Positions 25,262-34,222 are shown, counted from the stretch's first letter. The stretch: 64,000 nt of DNA from CAYNRA01 sp046296415 (GCA_046296415.1 JBKBLN010000001.1:62001-126000); one strand, 5' to 3'. A program made the numbers and translations. Notes: a model not told the origin generated them from the letters alone.

Positions 25262-26347
25262 TTAATTGGACGGAAGAAATGTCAAACTAACAGGCTTGGC
25301 AATGGACCGGTAACTGGACTGAAATGTCAATAAACCCGTCTCCATATCTCGTTGAAAGATATCAATGGAGTCACTATCCTGGTTTGCAACCAGAATACTT
25401 CTTCCAGAGGGAGAAATAGCGAAATTGCGAGGGGTTTTTCCAATCACTGGAATCTGAGCGATGGCCTTGAGTTTTCCAGTTTCTTTATCTACCGCAAAAA
25501 GGCAAAGGGTATCGTAGAATCGATTCGATACATATAAAAATCGGCCGTCGGGAGAAAAATGAAGATCTGCCGAGGCATGCTTACCAGAAAATCCAGCGGG
25601 TAAAGAACTAACCTCTTGAATAAAAGTTAGTTGACCGGGTTGGTAAGCATAAACCGAAACTTGGCCTGTGAGTTCTTGAACTACATACAAGCGTTTTCCT
25701 GACGGATCAAAACGGGTGTGCCGCGGGCCGGATCCTGGCGATAAGACGACACTACTCTTCCCAGGAGTGGCCCTCCCTGTAACGGCATCAAAGGTGTAAT
25801 GTTTCAGGGAGTCGGTCCCAAGATCTGCAACAAAAATATCCTGATTGGTTGGTGAAAGAGTAATCGAGTGGACATGGGGCTTTTCTTGTCTCGCTTGATT
25901 AGGTCCTTTTCCCGTATGTTGCCAAGTTTGATGGGCAGGAAGTGCCTCACCCAAGGGGCCAATGGGTAAAATACTCCAATTACCTCCCCCATAATTTCCA
26001 ACAAAGAGCCATCGACCTGTTTTATCCATCGTCAGATGACAGGGGTAATCCCCTTGGGAAGATACACGAGACTGCGTGAAAAGTTTTTTTCCTCGTTTGG
26101 CTAGTGTTACTACTTCGCCGACGGGTCCAATTTCTGAGACAGCATAAAGAAAGGGGAGGCTTTGAATGACGAAAGAAGGATTATGAATCCCCTTTTTGGA
26201 AGAAATCGCCTTCAATCTTCCTGTCGACTCATCGAAATCCACTAAATATACACCTGATTGACGTGCTGAGGCATACGACCCAACTACCACCTGCTGAGCG
26301 AAAAGAGGCATGGAAAAACTTAGCAGAACAAGGAGAAGTAAACGCAT
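25262..26347 (-). CDS. Lactonase-family seven-bladed beta-propeller, secreted
   Basis: From ATG 26347 (MRLLLLVLLSFSMPLFAQ) the protein has about 361 residues with a signal peptide. The longer ORF to 26446 would overlap the purM promoter and is rejected. The mature part is a 6-phosphogluconolactonase/YbhE-type propeller: VVVGSYASARQSGVYLVDFDE, LSPGSGPRHTRFDPSGKRLY (family hallmark GPRH), HASADLHFSPDGRFLYVSNR and RNFAISPSGRSILVANQDSD. Because it is exported, action on periplasmic sugar lactones is more likely than the pentose-phosphate step. Divergent from purM. Confidence 0.87.
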   Translation of the reverse strand: MRLLLLVLLSFSMPLFAQQVVVGSYASARQSGVYLVDFDESTGRLKAISSKKGIHNPSFVIQSLPFLYAVSEIGPVGEVVTLAKRGKKLFTQSRVSSQGDYPCHLTMDKTGRWLFVGNYGGGNWSILPIGPLGEALPAHQTWQHTGKGPNQARQEKPHVHSITLSPTNQDIFVADLGTDSLKHYTFDAVTGRATPGKSSVVLSPGSGPRHTRFDPSGKRLYVVQELTGQVSVYAYQPGQLTFIQEVSSLPAGFSGKHASADLHFSPDGRFLYVSNRFYDTLCLFAVDKETGKLKAIAQIPVIGKTPRNFAISPSGRSILVANQDSDSIDIFQRDMETGLLTFQSSYRSIAKPVSLTFLPSN

Positions 26348-26426
26348 GGGGTCAGGAATAGGTCGAGATTCAGGCAGTAAAGATGGGAAAAATAAATGGA
26401 AAAAATGGGGATGCGCGGAACTTTGG

Positions 26427-26434
26427 TATCTTTG
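26427..26434 (+). promoter_or_regulatory. Bacteroidota -7 element before purM
   Basis: TATCTTTG fits TAnnTTTG and lies 24 bases before ATG 26459. It supports that start over the ORF start at 26396. Confidence 0.5.
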
Positions 26435-26458
26435 TGCTTTCATCACTCAAAGGACAAT

Positions 26459-27664
26459 ATGAGTTCGGACCGGTACATGCAACGGGGCGTTTCTGCCGCT
26501 AAAGAAGATGTTCATCAAGCCATTTCCACGTTGGATAAAGGCCTTTTTCCTAAAGCTTTCTGTAAAATTTCTCCCGACTGGCTGGGCCAAGATCCGGAGT
26601 ATTGCAACATCATGCATGCAGATGGTGCCGGAACCAAGACGTCATTAGCCTACATGTATTGGAAAGAAACAGGGGATTTGTCGGTTTGGAAAGGCATTGC
26701 TCAAGACTCCATCATCATGAATACTGACGACTTACTATGCGTAGGAGCCGTTGGGCCTATTCTGATGTCATCGTCGATCGATCGAAATAAATACAAAATC
26801 CCGGGGGAAGTCATCTCAGCGCTGATTGAAGGTGGAGAGGAAGTTCTGGCTAATTTGCGGGCTCATGGTGTCGAAATCCACTCAACAGGTGGTGAGACCG
26901 CCGACGTCGGCGATTTGGTTCGAACCATCACGGTCAATACCACTGTCATTGGGCGCATGAAGCGATCGGATGTGATCTCCAATGATCGAATTCAGCCGGG
27001 TCATGTTATCGTGGGTTTGGCTTCCTATGGACAAGCCACGTACGAAGATGCATACAATGGTGGGATGGGGTCCAATGGATTGACCTCGGCGCGCCACGAC
27101 GTTTTGCATGCCTCCTATGCCACCCAATTTCCGGAAAGTTTTGATGCTGAAATGGGAAGCCACCTAGCCTATGTGGGGTCAAAAAAACTCACAGATACCC
27201 TAGACGTTACCTATACTCTACCCTCAGGTCAAGTAAAGTCAGAACAGGTGACAGTTGGTCAACTGATCCTTTCCCCCACGCGTACCTATGCGCCTGTGGC
27301 CAAAGCCATCTTGGAAAAATTGCGGTCTGTTATTGGTGGCATGGTCCATTGTTCTGGAGGCGCCCAAACCAAGGTATTGCATTTTATTGAAAACCTACAC
27401 ATCATTAAAAATAATCTTCTGCCGATTCCTCCCTTGTTTACCTTAATTCAACAGGAAAGTGGCACCGACTGGCGTGAGATGTACCGGGTATTCAATATGG
27501 GACATCGACTGGAAATATACCTTCCAGAGGCTCATGCCCAAGAGGTAATCGATATCTCGAAATCGTTCGGTATCGATGCCCAAATCATTGGTCGGGTAGA
27601 AGCCTACGAAGGGAAAAAAGTGACGATTGAAAGTCCCGTCGGATCTTTTGAATATACCCACTAA
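26459..27664 (+). CDS. purM: Phosphoribosylformylglycinamidine cyclo-ligase (AIR synthase)
   Basis: PurM closes the imidazole ring in purine synthesis using ATP. The 401-residue protein contains MHADGAGTKTSLAYMYWKETGD, the Asp motif IIMNTDDLLCVGAVGPILMS, GGETADVGDLVRTITVN, GLASYGQATYEDAYNGGMGSN and the C-terminal NMGHRLEIYLP. Bacteroidota PurM is longer than the E. coli enzyme, as here. The start MSSDRYMQRGVSAAKEDV fits the family. It is monocistronic; the gap downstream holds the tandem repeat array. Confidence 0.93.
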   Translation: MSSDRYMQRGVSAAKEDVHQAISTLDKGLFPKAFCKISPDWLGQDPEYCNIMHADGAGTKTSLAYMYWKETGDLSVWKGIAQDSIIMNTDDLLCVGAVGPILMSSSIDRNKYKIPGEVISALIEGGEEVLANLRAHGVEIHSTGGETADVGDLVRTITVNTTVIGRMKRSDVISNDRIQPGHVIVGLASYGQATYEDAYNGGMGSNGLTSARHDVLHASYATQFPESFDAEMGSHLAYVGSKKLTDTLDVTYTLPSGQVKSEQVTVGQLILSPTRTYAPVAKAILEKLRSVIGGMVHCSGGAQTKVLHFIENLHIIKNNLLPIPPLFTLIQQESGTDWREMYRVFNMGHRLEIYLPEAHAQEVIDISKSFGIDAQIIGRVEAYEGKKVTIESPVGSFEYTH

Positions 27665-27775
27665 GGTAGCCCCCGCCAGTTGCGCCCGAATTTAACGACT
27701 GTGGAAAAAAGTTACTTTTTTTGAATTTACCCTCCATGTCGTTTAGTCGAAGGGTAAAACCTCCGGATAACTTGG

Positions 27776-28605
27776 CAACCGTTCGGTACTCCAGCCCCAT
27801 CGGGGCGCGTTGTTCCAGCCTATCCAATAACATGACCGACTGACTTTATGCAGGCCGCACAGACGGTATGCGAGGGTTTGTGTCGATCCCCTAGCTCTGG
27901 AGGGCTGGGGGAGGCGATTCGGCACTGTGGGTGCCAGACAAAGAGCAAGGTAACAGCTTGGCCAACCTAATTCCCAACCGTTTGGTACTCCAGCCCCAGC
28001 GGGGCGCGTTGTTCCAGCCTATCCAATAACATGACCGACTGACTTTATGCAGGCCGCACAGACGGTATGCGAGGGTTTGTGTCGATCCCCTAGCTCTGGA
28101 GGGCTGGGGTAGGCGATTCGGCACAGTGGGTGCCAGACAAAGAGCAAGGTAACAACTTGGCCAACCCAATTCCCAACCGTTCGGTACTCCAGCCCCATCG
28201 GGGCACTTTGTTCCAGCCTATCCAGTAACATGACCGAGTGGCTTTATGCAGGCCGCACAGACGGTATGCGAGGGTTTGTGTCGATCCCCTAGCTCTGGAG
28301 GGCTGGGGGAGGCGATTCGGCACTGTGGGTGCCAGACAAAGAGCAAGGTAACAGCTTGGCCAACCTAATTCCCAACCGTTTGGTACTCCAGCCCCAGCGG
28401 GGCGCGTTGTTCCAGCCTATCCAATAACATGACCGACTGACTTTATGCAGGCCGCACAGACGGTATGCGAGGGTTTGTGTCGATCCCCTAGCTCTGGAGG
28501 GCTGGGGTAGGCGATTCGGCACAGTGGGTGCCAGACAAAGAGCAAGGTAACAACTTGGCCAACCCAATTCCCAATCGTTTGGTACTTCAGCCCCAGCGGG
28601 GCAAC
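27776..28605. repeat. 199-bp tandem repeat, four units plus a partial fifth
   Basis: Units start at 27776, 27975, 28174 and 28373, with a truncated fifth from 28572. The period is exactly 199 bp. Units 1 and 3 share variants (for example CACTGTGGG and AACAGCTTGG), and units 2 and 4 share others (CACAGTGGG, AACAACTTGG) and look identical, so the array is an A-B-A'-B doubling of a 398-bp block. Each unit contains the palindrome GCCCC-A[T/G]C-GGGGC and a second hairpin, CCCCTAGC..GCTGGGG. The period is not a multiple of 3, so ORFs across it change frame and are not a repeat protein. The whole gap 27665-28819 has no supportable gene. Confidence 0.95.
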
Positions 28606-28654
28606 CCGTTTGTAGATTACATCAGGAAATGTTTGAATCCAAGCTCCGTAGGAG
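28590..28654. repeat. REP-like palindrome pair at the end of the tandem array
   Basis: The palindrome GCCCCAGCGGGGC (28590-28602) and the short palindrome CTCCGTAGGAG (28644-28654) flank about 40 bases. The same first palindrome is in each 199-bp unit. Such GC-rich short palindromes are typical of interspersed extragenic repeats in Bacteroidota. Confidence 0.55.
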
Positions 28655-28750
28655 TGGCCCGTTGAGATCAAATAGGTTAGCGATTCCACGTGCAAAACAT
28701 GGAGGGGGCGGGGGTTATATGACGAGTTTTTCCCCCTGGTAGCTTCTATA

Positions 28751-28782
28751 TGGGGAGGCCGGGACGCAGCCCAACCTCCCCA
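28751..28782 (-). terminator. Strong hairpin after the DUF2490 gene
   Basis: A 13-bp stem closes a 6-nt loop. It pairs fully only on the minus strand (two G-U pairs), so it belongs to minus-strand RNA, 38 bases after the stop codon at 28820. No T-run follows, so it may be a processing end or repeat remnant. Confidence 0.5.
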
Positions 28783-28819
28783 ATGTAATACACATGGTAC
28801 GAATGTCTCTCTATTTGGA

Positions 28820-29572
28820 TTACTTTTTAGTCCGCCCCCATGTGAAATACGAATTGACGATCAACCCATGGTTGGTTTGGAAATAATTTCTTCCTAAAAT
28901 CTCACGTCCAAACTGAAGAGTCTGGTTCAAATACCCGCCCTCTAACCGAAACTTGGGCGAAAAGGTATATCCCACCAAAAGAGCCAAACGATTTTGGTCA
29001 AACACGTTTTCCCCTACATTCTTCCCAAACTGAACCATCACTTCATTGTAAGCTGCGAGGTAAGGGGCATTCGGTCCAAACGATTTTTGGGCGCGCAGCA
29101 TATACCGAAGTCGGTGGGTTAGCGGAAATACATCCTCCGTTTCTTCGCTTGGACTGGAATAACGACCTATCCATCGTTGTTCCAACATGTACCGGTGTGA
29201 AAGTTGAACCGTACCTATGCTTTGGCTCACAGTGGCCATTTGGTAGGTTCGGTGCTCGGTGAAGGATCGCCCTAAGGAATTCAAAGGAAGTAAGCCGTAA
29301 TTGGCGGTTTCAATGTAGGCGTATCCGGCTCGAAGTTGGACATTGCTGGACGCTTGGTAATTGATCCCCACGCGAGTTAGCTCTTGTTGTCGATCCTGAA
29401 TTAGGTTGTCCCGACGCCACTGGAATTCAGTGTGGGCACTGAATTTATCGGTCAGGCGGATCGTTCCAAAGTAATTATACCAACCAATGTTGTTGGTTTC
29501 TGAAAGACGCCCTTGCGCCCAGACAGATAGAGAGCCCCCTAAGAAAAGGGCTGAAAGGAGTACTTTTTTCAT
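28820..29572 (-). CDS. DUF2490 outer-membrane protein
   Basis: From ATG 29572 (MKKVLLSALFLGGSLSVWAQ) the protein has about 250 residues and a signal peptide. The mature part is a series of amphipathic beta strands with aromatic ends (IGWYNYFGTIRLTDKFSAHT, FQWRRDNLIQDRQQELTRVG, LSHRYMLEQRWIGRY, FRLEGGYLNQTLQFG), which is the DUF2490 family of predicted outer-membrane barrels. Function is unknown. It ends in a probable hairpin and is preceded by a palindrome at 29603-29618. Confidence 0.85.
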   Translation of the reverse strand: MKKVLLSALFLGGSLSVWAQGRLSETNNIGWYNYFGTIRLTDKFSAHTEFQWRRDNLIQDRQQELTRVGINYQASSNVQLRAGYAYIETANYGLLPLNSLGRSFTEHRTYQMATVSQSIGTVQLSHRYMLEQRWIGRYSSPSEETEDVFPLTHRLRYMLRAQKSFGPNAPYLAAYNEVMVQFGKNVGENVFDQNRLALLVGYTFSPKFRLEGGYLNQTLQFGREILGRNYFQTNHGLIVNSYFTWGRTKK

Positions 29573-29602
29573 GATTTGTAGACAGAACATTAAGTAATCC
29601 TT

Positions 29603-29618
29603 ATACGAATTGTCGTAT
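29603..29618. promoter_or_regulatory. Perfect 6-bp palindrome, possible operator
   Basis: ATACGA-ATTG-TCGTAT lies 30 bases upstream of the DUF2490 start, in the 58-bp gap after the CPBP gene. Position and symmetry fit a repressor site for DUF2490; it could also be part of a weak hairpin. Confidence 0.4.
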
Positions 29619-29630
29619 GAATTTGTTATT

Positions 29631-30569
29631 CTAAATGGCTATTTTTTCTTGTTCTACATATCTTTTGAAGTACCATAAGGCCAGGAAGGTCAGTATGGCC
29701 GAGGCCAGCGTGCCGTAGATCGGGATTTGCTCCATTTTTTCTAATTCAGGACTCACCTTTTTGAGATGAATGAGGTACATCACCAATACCGCCAATCCAT
29801 TATTGAAGATATGCCCCGCAACAGCTACCCAGAGATTGCCTGTCCAGTAATAAAAATAGCCAAACATAGCCCCTAGGAACAACCGCGGGAAAAAGCCATA
29901 AAATTGAAAGTGGATAGCGCTAAAAATAAAAGCGGAGAGCCAAATGGCAGCGTGGGCATTGCCGATTCCAAGCTGAAGTTTCCGTTGCAATAATCCTCTG
30001 AAAATGAGTTCTTCGCCGAAACCAGCGATCACGGCAATGACAAGGAAAGCAAGTAGGAATTGACCGAAGGAGTCGTAGGTGGTAAGAAATCCGGTCAAGT
30101 CGGCCAACCGATCTTCCATGGAGCGCATGTAATTTTCAATGGATTGTAAACTGGAGGGCAATTTCATTTGCTCGTTGGTTGCTTGAACCCACGAGGAGAA
30201 TGGCAAGGAAATGATGTGAATCAGGTAAACAAATAAGAAAATACCAGGGGAAGGATTGCGGTACGCATTGAAATCTTGAAACGGTCGTTTTTCGATGAAT
30301 TTCCAGTAGGCTAGACCCGCTAGGGTAAACATAATGAGGGAGGCCATTCCTTGGGAGAAGATCATGGCGTACCACCCATTGGGATGCTGGCGTAAGGTAG
30401 TACCAAGATCTTGGAAATCCTGAAAGGTAAGATCGGTCATCCAGATCATTCCGATCGATCCAATCACATTACCGAGAACCATCCCAATCAAAATAAAGCC
30501 GAATAAGATCAGCAGAGAGGAAAATACAGGGCTGTTGTCGGGTCTCGATGAGTTTTGGGGAAATAGCAT
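29631..30569 (-). CDS. CPBP-family intramembrane metalloprotease
   Basis: The 312-residue inner-membrane protein has eight or so hydrophobic segments. The CPBP (CAAX protease/bacteriocin-processing) active-site motifs are visible: GFGEELIFRGLLQRKL (motif 1 with EExxxR), then FSAIHFQFYGFFPRLFLGAMFGYFYYWTG (motif 2 H) and VAGHIFNNGLA (motif 3 H). Members cut prenylated proteins or process peptides; the substrate here is unknown. It starts near 30569 and ends 58 bases before the DUF2490 start. Confidence 0.9.
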   Translation of the reverse strand: MLFPQNSSRPDNSPVFSSLLILFGFILIGMVLGNVIGSIGMIWMTDLTFQDFQDLGTTLRQHPNGWYAMIFSQGMASLIMFTLAGLAYWKFIEKRPFQDFNAYRNPSPGIFLFVYLIHIISLPFSSWVQATNEQMKLPSSLQSIENYMRSMEDRLADLTGFLTTYDSFGQFLLAFLVIAVIAGFGEELIFRGLLQRKLQLGIGNAHAAIWLSAFIFSAIHFQFYGFFPRLFLGAMFGYFYYWTGNLWVAVAGHIFNNGLAVLVMYLIHLKKVSPELEKMEQIPIYGTLASAILTFLALWYFKRYVEQEKIAI

Positions 30570-30682
30570 AGATTGTGGTGAAAATAAGCTTCAAGTATAG
30601 GGAATTCAGGTTTTTTCTCCAATAAAAATACGTTGAACGGTTCAATGCGGGTGGATTATCACGGAAAGCAACGAATAATCCG

Positions 30683-30690
30683 TAATTTTG
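30683..30690 (+). promoter_or_regulatory. Bacteroidota -7 element before dusB
   Basis: TAATTTTG matches TAnnTTTG and lies 20 bases before the ATG at 30711. Confidence 0.55.
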
Positions 30691-30710
30691 CATTTCGATA
30701 ATGAAAGAAT

Positions 30711-31739
30711 ATGGCAAAGATAGGATCAATCGATTTAGGTGATTTCCCTTTACTACTCGCGCCCATGGAGGACGTGAGTGATCCCCCTTTTCGGCAAGTT
30801 TGTAAAGAGAATGGTGCCGATATGATGTACACCGAATTCATTTCCTCGGAGGGGTTGATCCGCAATGCCGCTAAAAGTACGCAGAAACTCGATATTTTTC
30901 CCTACGAAAGGCCCATTGGAATTCAGCTTTTTGGAAGCGATGTGGATACGATGGCTGCCTGTACTGAGATTGCCACGCATGTACAGCCCGATCTAATTGA
31001 TATCAATTATGGGTGTCCGGTCAAAAAAGTGGCCTGCAAGGGTGCCGGTGCCGCACTTCTTCAGGATATACCCCTCATGGCGCGCATGACCGAGGCCGTG
31101 GTGAAGGCCACTCATCTCCCCGTGACGGTAAAAACTCGGCTAGGCTGGGATGAATCGACAAAGAATATTGTGGATGTCGCTGAACGACTACAAGATGTGG
31201 GGATTCAGGCCCTAACCATCCATGGCCGGACCCGCGCCCAACTCTACAAAGGAGAGGCAGATTGGTCGTTGATTGCCAAAGTGAAAGAAAATCCACGCAT
31301 CCACATTCCTATTTTTGGGAACGGCGACATCGACTCACCGGAAAAAGCTGTCCTGTACAAAAATCGGTATGGGGTAGATGGCATCATGATTGGCCGGGCC
31401 AGCATTGGGTATCCCTGGATTTTCAATGAAATCAAACATTATGTCCAGACCGGAACGCATTTGCCGTCTCCTACCATGGCCCAACGCGTAGAGGCAGCCC
31501 GCAAGCACTTGGCCTTTTCGATCGAGTGGAAAGGGGAGAGATTGGGCATTTTGGAAATGCGTCGGCATTATGCCAATTATTTCCGCGGTCTCCCCAACTT
31601 CAAAGAGTACCGCATGAAATTGGTTCAATCCTTGGAACAAGATGAGCTTTTTGCGTTGTTGGATGACGTCCTCCGAGTTTTTGACGGATACGTGCTTGAA
31701 AGCAAGGCAACGCAGGTCCAATACAACGGTGTCGATTAA
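30711..31739 (+). CDS. dusB: tRNA-dihydrouridine synthase
   Basis: The 342-residue FMN enzyme reduces uridines in tRNA. Family motifs are intact: LLLAPMEDVSDPPFRQ, GIQLFGSD, DINYGCPVKKVACKGAGAAL (catalytic Cys in the GCPVKK region), VKTRLGWDES, TIHGRTRAQLYKGEADWS and IFGNGDIDSPEKA with GRASIGYPWIF. The DusB subgroup is likely from length and the motifs. The stop codon overlaps that of the convergent GH3 gene by 4 bases. Confidence 0.93.
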   Translation: MAKIGSIDLGDFPLLLAPMEDVSDPPFRQVCKENGADMMYTEFISSEGLIRNAAKSTQKLDIFPYERPIGIQLFGSDVDTMAACTEIATHVQPDLIDINYGCPVKKVACKGAGAALLQDIPLMARMTEAVVKATHLPVTVKTRLGWDESTKNIVDVAERLQDVGIQALTIHGRTRAQLYKGEADWSLIAKVKENPRIHIPIFGNGDIDSPEKAVLYKNRYGVDGIMIGRASIGYPWIFNEIKHYVQTGTHLPSPTMAQRVEAARKHLAFSIEWKGERLGILEMRRHYANYFRGLPNFKEYRMKLVQSLEQDELFALLDDVLRVFDGYVLESKATQVQYNGVD

Positions 31740-33220
31740 ATCAACGCATCCGCAATTTTACGGTCGTTGGCGAGGCGTGGTACTTTATTCTGTCCACCCA
31801 GTTTTCCTTGCGAGCGCATGTAGGTAATGAAGGCTTGGGGGGATAGCGATGTCACGACCAATGGCCGCAGTATGCTGCCTACGATCAAATCTTTGTAGTA
31901 CACGTTCAATTCCACCATTTTCTGGTCTAGAGCAGCTGCAAACGCCGGAAGGTCGCTTGGTGGCGTAGCAAACTCAATCAGCCATTCGTGGTAGGGGAGG
32001 CCTTCTTTTGGCGTCACTTGAGGAGCCACGGTGAACTCCGTGATTTCGGTCTCTGGAAATAATCGACAAGCATGCGCCATGGCTTTTTCTACTTCTTCGC
32101 CGATGACATGCTCCCCAAAGGCCGAGATAAAGTGTTTGATCCGGCCAGTTACCAAAAGCCGATACGGGTCTTTGGACACAAACTTGACGGTATCGCCAAT
32201 GGAGTATCCCCAAAGCCCAGCATTTGAATTGATGATCAACGCGTAGTTTTTGCCTAATTCGACTTGGTCGATGGTCAAGCGCGTGGGATTTTCGTTGAAA
32301 TACTCGTCTGCTGGAATGAATTCGAAAAAGATCCCGGTATGGCAAAGCAGTAAAAGGCCTTCCTCGGTTTGGGTGTCTTGGTAGGCGATGAATCCTTCAG
32401 AGGCAGGGTATAATTCCACCGAATCAATTCTTCGACCAATGCTTTCAAATAATTTGGCTCGATAGGGTTCAAAGTTGACGCCTCCATAGACAAAAACATC
32501 GAAGGTGGGAAAAACCTCTTGGATGGTTTTCCCTGTCCGGGCTTGAATCCGATCAAAATACATCTGGACCCACGGGGGAATCCCAGAAATGAGTCCCATC
32601 GGCTGATTGATGGTTTCATCGATGATCCGCTCTAGTTTTTCTTCCCAGTCTTCTATGCAATTGGTTTCGTAGCTAGGCAGTTGATTGCTGCGTAAATAAC
32701 CAGGCACGTGATGGTTGGATATCCCGGATAAACGGCCGGTATGAATACCCGCTTTTTGATCTAACTTGGGGCTGCCGGAAAGAAAAATTAGTTTCTGATC
32801 CAAAAACTGCGATTTGCCTGTCTCATGGACGTAGTTTAATAGGGCATTTCGGGCCGAGTCAATGTGGTTATGAATGGATTCCTGTGTAATGGGAATGTAC
32901 TTCACGCCGGAGGTGGTTCCGGATGTCTTGGAAAGGTACAGGGGTTTTCCGGGCCAAAGGACATCGGATTCGCCGGTGAGAAGTCGGTCAAAGTAAGGGC
33001 GTAGACCCTCATAATCTCGGATGGGCACCGCGGCCTTGAAGTCCTCGTAGGTTTTAATATCTTGAAAACCGTGATCTCGGCCAAACGCCGTTTGTTGGGC
33101 TCCACGAACCAGGTTCTGGCGCCAGGTTTCTTGCACAGCTCCCGCTTGCATCATCCATTTTTTCTGCTGTGCGACCACGTACGCCGCGAAAGGTTTGCTG
33201 AGTATTGACCGAATTCCCAT
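31736..33220 (-). CDS. GH3 auxin-responsive-promoter-family acyl-adenylate enzyme
   Basis: From ATG 33220 (MGIRSILSKPFAAYVVAQQK) the enzyme has about 494 residues; the longer ORF to 33412 adds a non-homologous tail and would run through AT-rich leader. GH3-type adenylation motifs are visible: LYLSKTSGTTSGVKYIPITQES (P-loop-like), VFVYGGVNFEPYRAKL, ELYPASEGFIAYQD, LTIDQVELGKNYALIINSNAGLWGYSIGD and VTGRIKHFISAFGEHV. Family members form acyl-AMP and transfer the acyl group to an amine; plant members use hormones, while bacterial substrates are largely unknown. Confidence 0.88.
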   Translation of the reverse strand: MGIRSILSKPFAAYVVAQQKKWMMQAGAVQETWRQNLVRGAQQTAFGRDHGFQDIKTYEDFKAAVPIRDYEGLRPYFDRLLTGESDVLWPGKPLYLSKTSGTTSGVKYIPITQESIHNHIDSARNALLNYVHETGKSQFLDQKLIFLSGSPKLDQKAGIHTGRLSGISNHHVPGYLRSNQLPSYETNCIEDWEEKLERIIDETINQPMGLISGIPPWVQMYFDRIQARTGKTIQEVFPTFDVFVYGGVNFEPYRAKLFESIGRRIDSVELYPASEGFIAYQDTQTEEGLLLLCHTGIFFEFIPADEYFNENPTRLTIDQVELGKNYALIINSNAGLWGYSIGDTVKFVSKDPYRLLVTGRIKHFISAFGEHVIGEEVEKAMAHACRLFPETEITEFTVAPQVTPKEGLPYHEWLIEFATPPSDLPAFAAALDQKMVELNVYYKDLIVGSILRPLVVTSLSPQAFITYMRSQGKLGGQNKVPRLANDRKIADALI

Positions 33221-33413
33221 TTTTTTCCTGTTCAAAACGATTGGCAATATACAAAAAAGGATTGGGGTAGCTTCGTTCTGCGCGAAAAGTCGGGTTGATG
33301 CTGGCGGTGGAGCTGGTTGAATCAGGTTCTGGATGAGTTTGTGATTTTCCCAACCTTGGTGATAAAAATATAGGGAGTGCAAATACCTCCTAAATCGGAA
33401 TTGAAACCCCACA

Positions 33414-33479
33414 ACCCAACACAGGCTTACATCGCTGTTCCGCTTCGCTACACGCGTTTAAGCCTTATATGTTAGTGGC
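33414..33479 (-). other. attC-like recombination element (i), after the Abi-like gene
   Basis: Read on the minus strand, 8 bases after the Abi stop codon, the element runs from CACTAAC (33477-33471) to GTTGGGT (33420-33414). The end box fits the integron R' consensus GTTRRRY at all seven positions. Between them TAAGGCTTA-like and TAAGCCT arms pair (33459-33465 with 33423-33429), an outer AACA/TGTT pair continues the stem, and inner CGCTGT pairs with ACA-c-GCG, leaving unpaired bases like those of attC. Length 66 bp fits attC (57-141). The R'' box is only partly consensus (CACTAAC against RYYYAAC). Confidence 0.6.
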
Positions 33480-33486
33480 TGGGCTT

Positions 33487-34194
33487 CTAAATTGTCTTCG
33501 CCTTATCAATAGTCTTTTTTACTTTGTCAATGTCAGAAATTAGCTTTATGATTTCGGGGTCAATCCAAGTCAGTAAGTTGATTAAAGATTTGTAGACTTC
33601 TAATGTATCTGTAAAATCGATGTTGTTTCCTTTAAAGCAAATGGGCTCATTATGGTTAATTCTGTTTCTGAAACGTCTAACTTTATCCAATTGATCTTTT
33701 ACTTCTTTCCTTCCGTGTCCAGCAGGTAATGACTGAAATATTTGTATCGGTTTTCCTTTTAATAAACGATAATGGTGAACTTCAAATAAGTCTGTCCAAA
33801 AGCCTAGAGTTTGCTCTGCAATAATTTTACCGCTTGTAATTGGTGTTCCCGTTTTTAAAAGTCGCTTTTCTGCTCTATTGATTTCTCTTTTTAAAAAGTC
33901 ATTTGTTTTTTGCTGTCCGGTTCGTTTGTATGTAAATCTTAAAGAAGGGTTAGACATAAAACCTGTTTTCTGATTAATTATCCAGTCAGAGTCGGTAAAG
34001 TGAGAGGTTAAGATGTCATTGAGTCTATTTCGTAAAATAACTTCAAAAATCCCGAGTAATGGATGAAACGCTTGTGAAGTTTTAAGATTTGCCTTGTATA
34101 GCTTAACTGCTTTACTTGTCGAGTTACTGGACGCAAGTAAATACCGATGTACCCTCGCCGCTGAAAAATATTGTCTAAAGTCTCTGAATTTCAT
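33487..34194 (-). CDS. Abi-like HEPN-domain protein (putative abortive-infection toxin)
   Basis: This 235-residue protein resembles the Abi family of HEPN RNases: VKLYKANLKTSQAFHPLLGIF with EVILRNRLNDILTSHF and SDWI, then GKIIAEQTLGFWTDLFEVHH, and the catalytic RNRINH (R176-x4-H181) followed by NEPI. Members cause growth arrest during phage infection. The gene is AT-rich compared with its flanks, which suggests transfer. An attC-like element follows directly and another lies upstream, so it forms one cassette of 936 bp. It starts at ATG 34194 with a -7 element (34215-34222). RNase activity is an inference from the motif. Confidence 0.75.
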   Translation of the reverse strand: MKFRDFRQYFSAARVHRYLLASSNSTSKAVKLYKANLKTSQAFHPLLGIFEVILRNRLNDILTSHFTDSDWIINQKTGFMSNPSLRFTYKRTGQQKTNDFLKREINRAEKRLLKTGTPITSGKIIAEQTLGFWTDLFEVHHYRLLKGKPIQIFQSLPAGHGRKEVKDQLDKVRRFRNRINHNEPICFKGNNIDFTDTLEVYKSLINLLTWIDPEIIKLISDIDKVKKTIDKAKTI

Positions 34195-34214
34195 TTTTTA
34201 TTTTGCGAATTCAA

Positions 34215-34222
34215 CAAATATA
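34215..34222 (-). promoter_or_regulatory. Bacteroidota -7 element before the Abi gene
   Basis: On the minus strand TATATTTG fits TAnnTTTG and ends 20 bases before ATG 34194. The Abi cassette therefore seems to carry its own promoter. Confidence 0.5.

Noticed and set aside
27776..28605. A CRISPR array
   Set aside because: The repeat unit is 199 bp without short variable spacers, and no cas genes are near.
27585..28695. Several overlapping minus-strand ORFs of 60-92 codons with near-identical sequences in the repeat array
   Set aside because: They lie in a 199-bp repeat whose length is not a multiple of 3, so the ORFs jump frame between units, have no start signals and contain hairpin sequence; they are repeat artefacts.
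28751..28782. A 4.5S RNA or other small structured RNA gene
   Set aside because: The hairpin is GC-rich but lacks the conserved SRP RNA loop (GGAAGCAGCC-type), and ffh lies elsewhere; a terminator-like or repeat role fits better.
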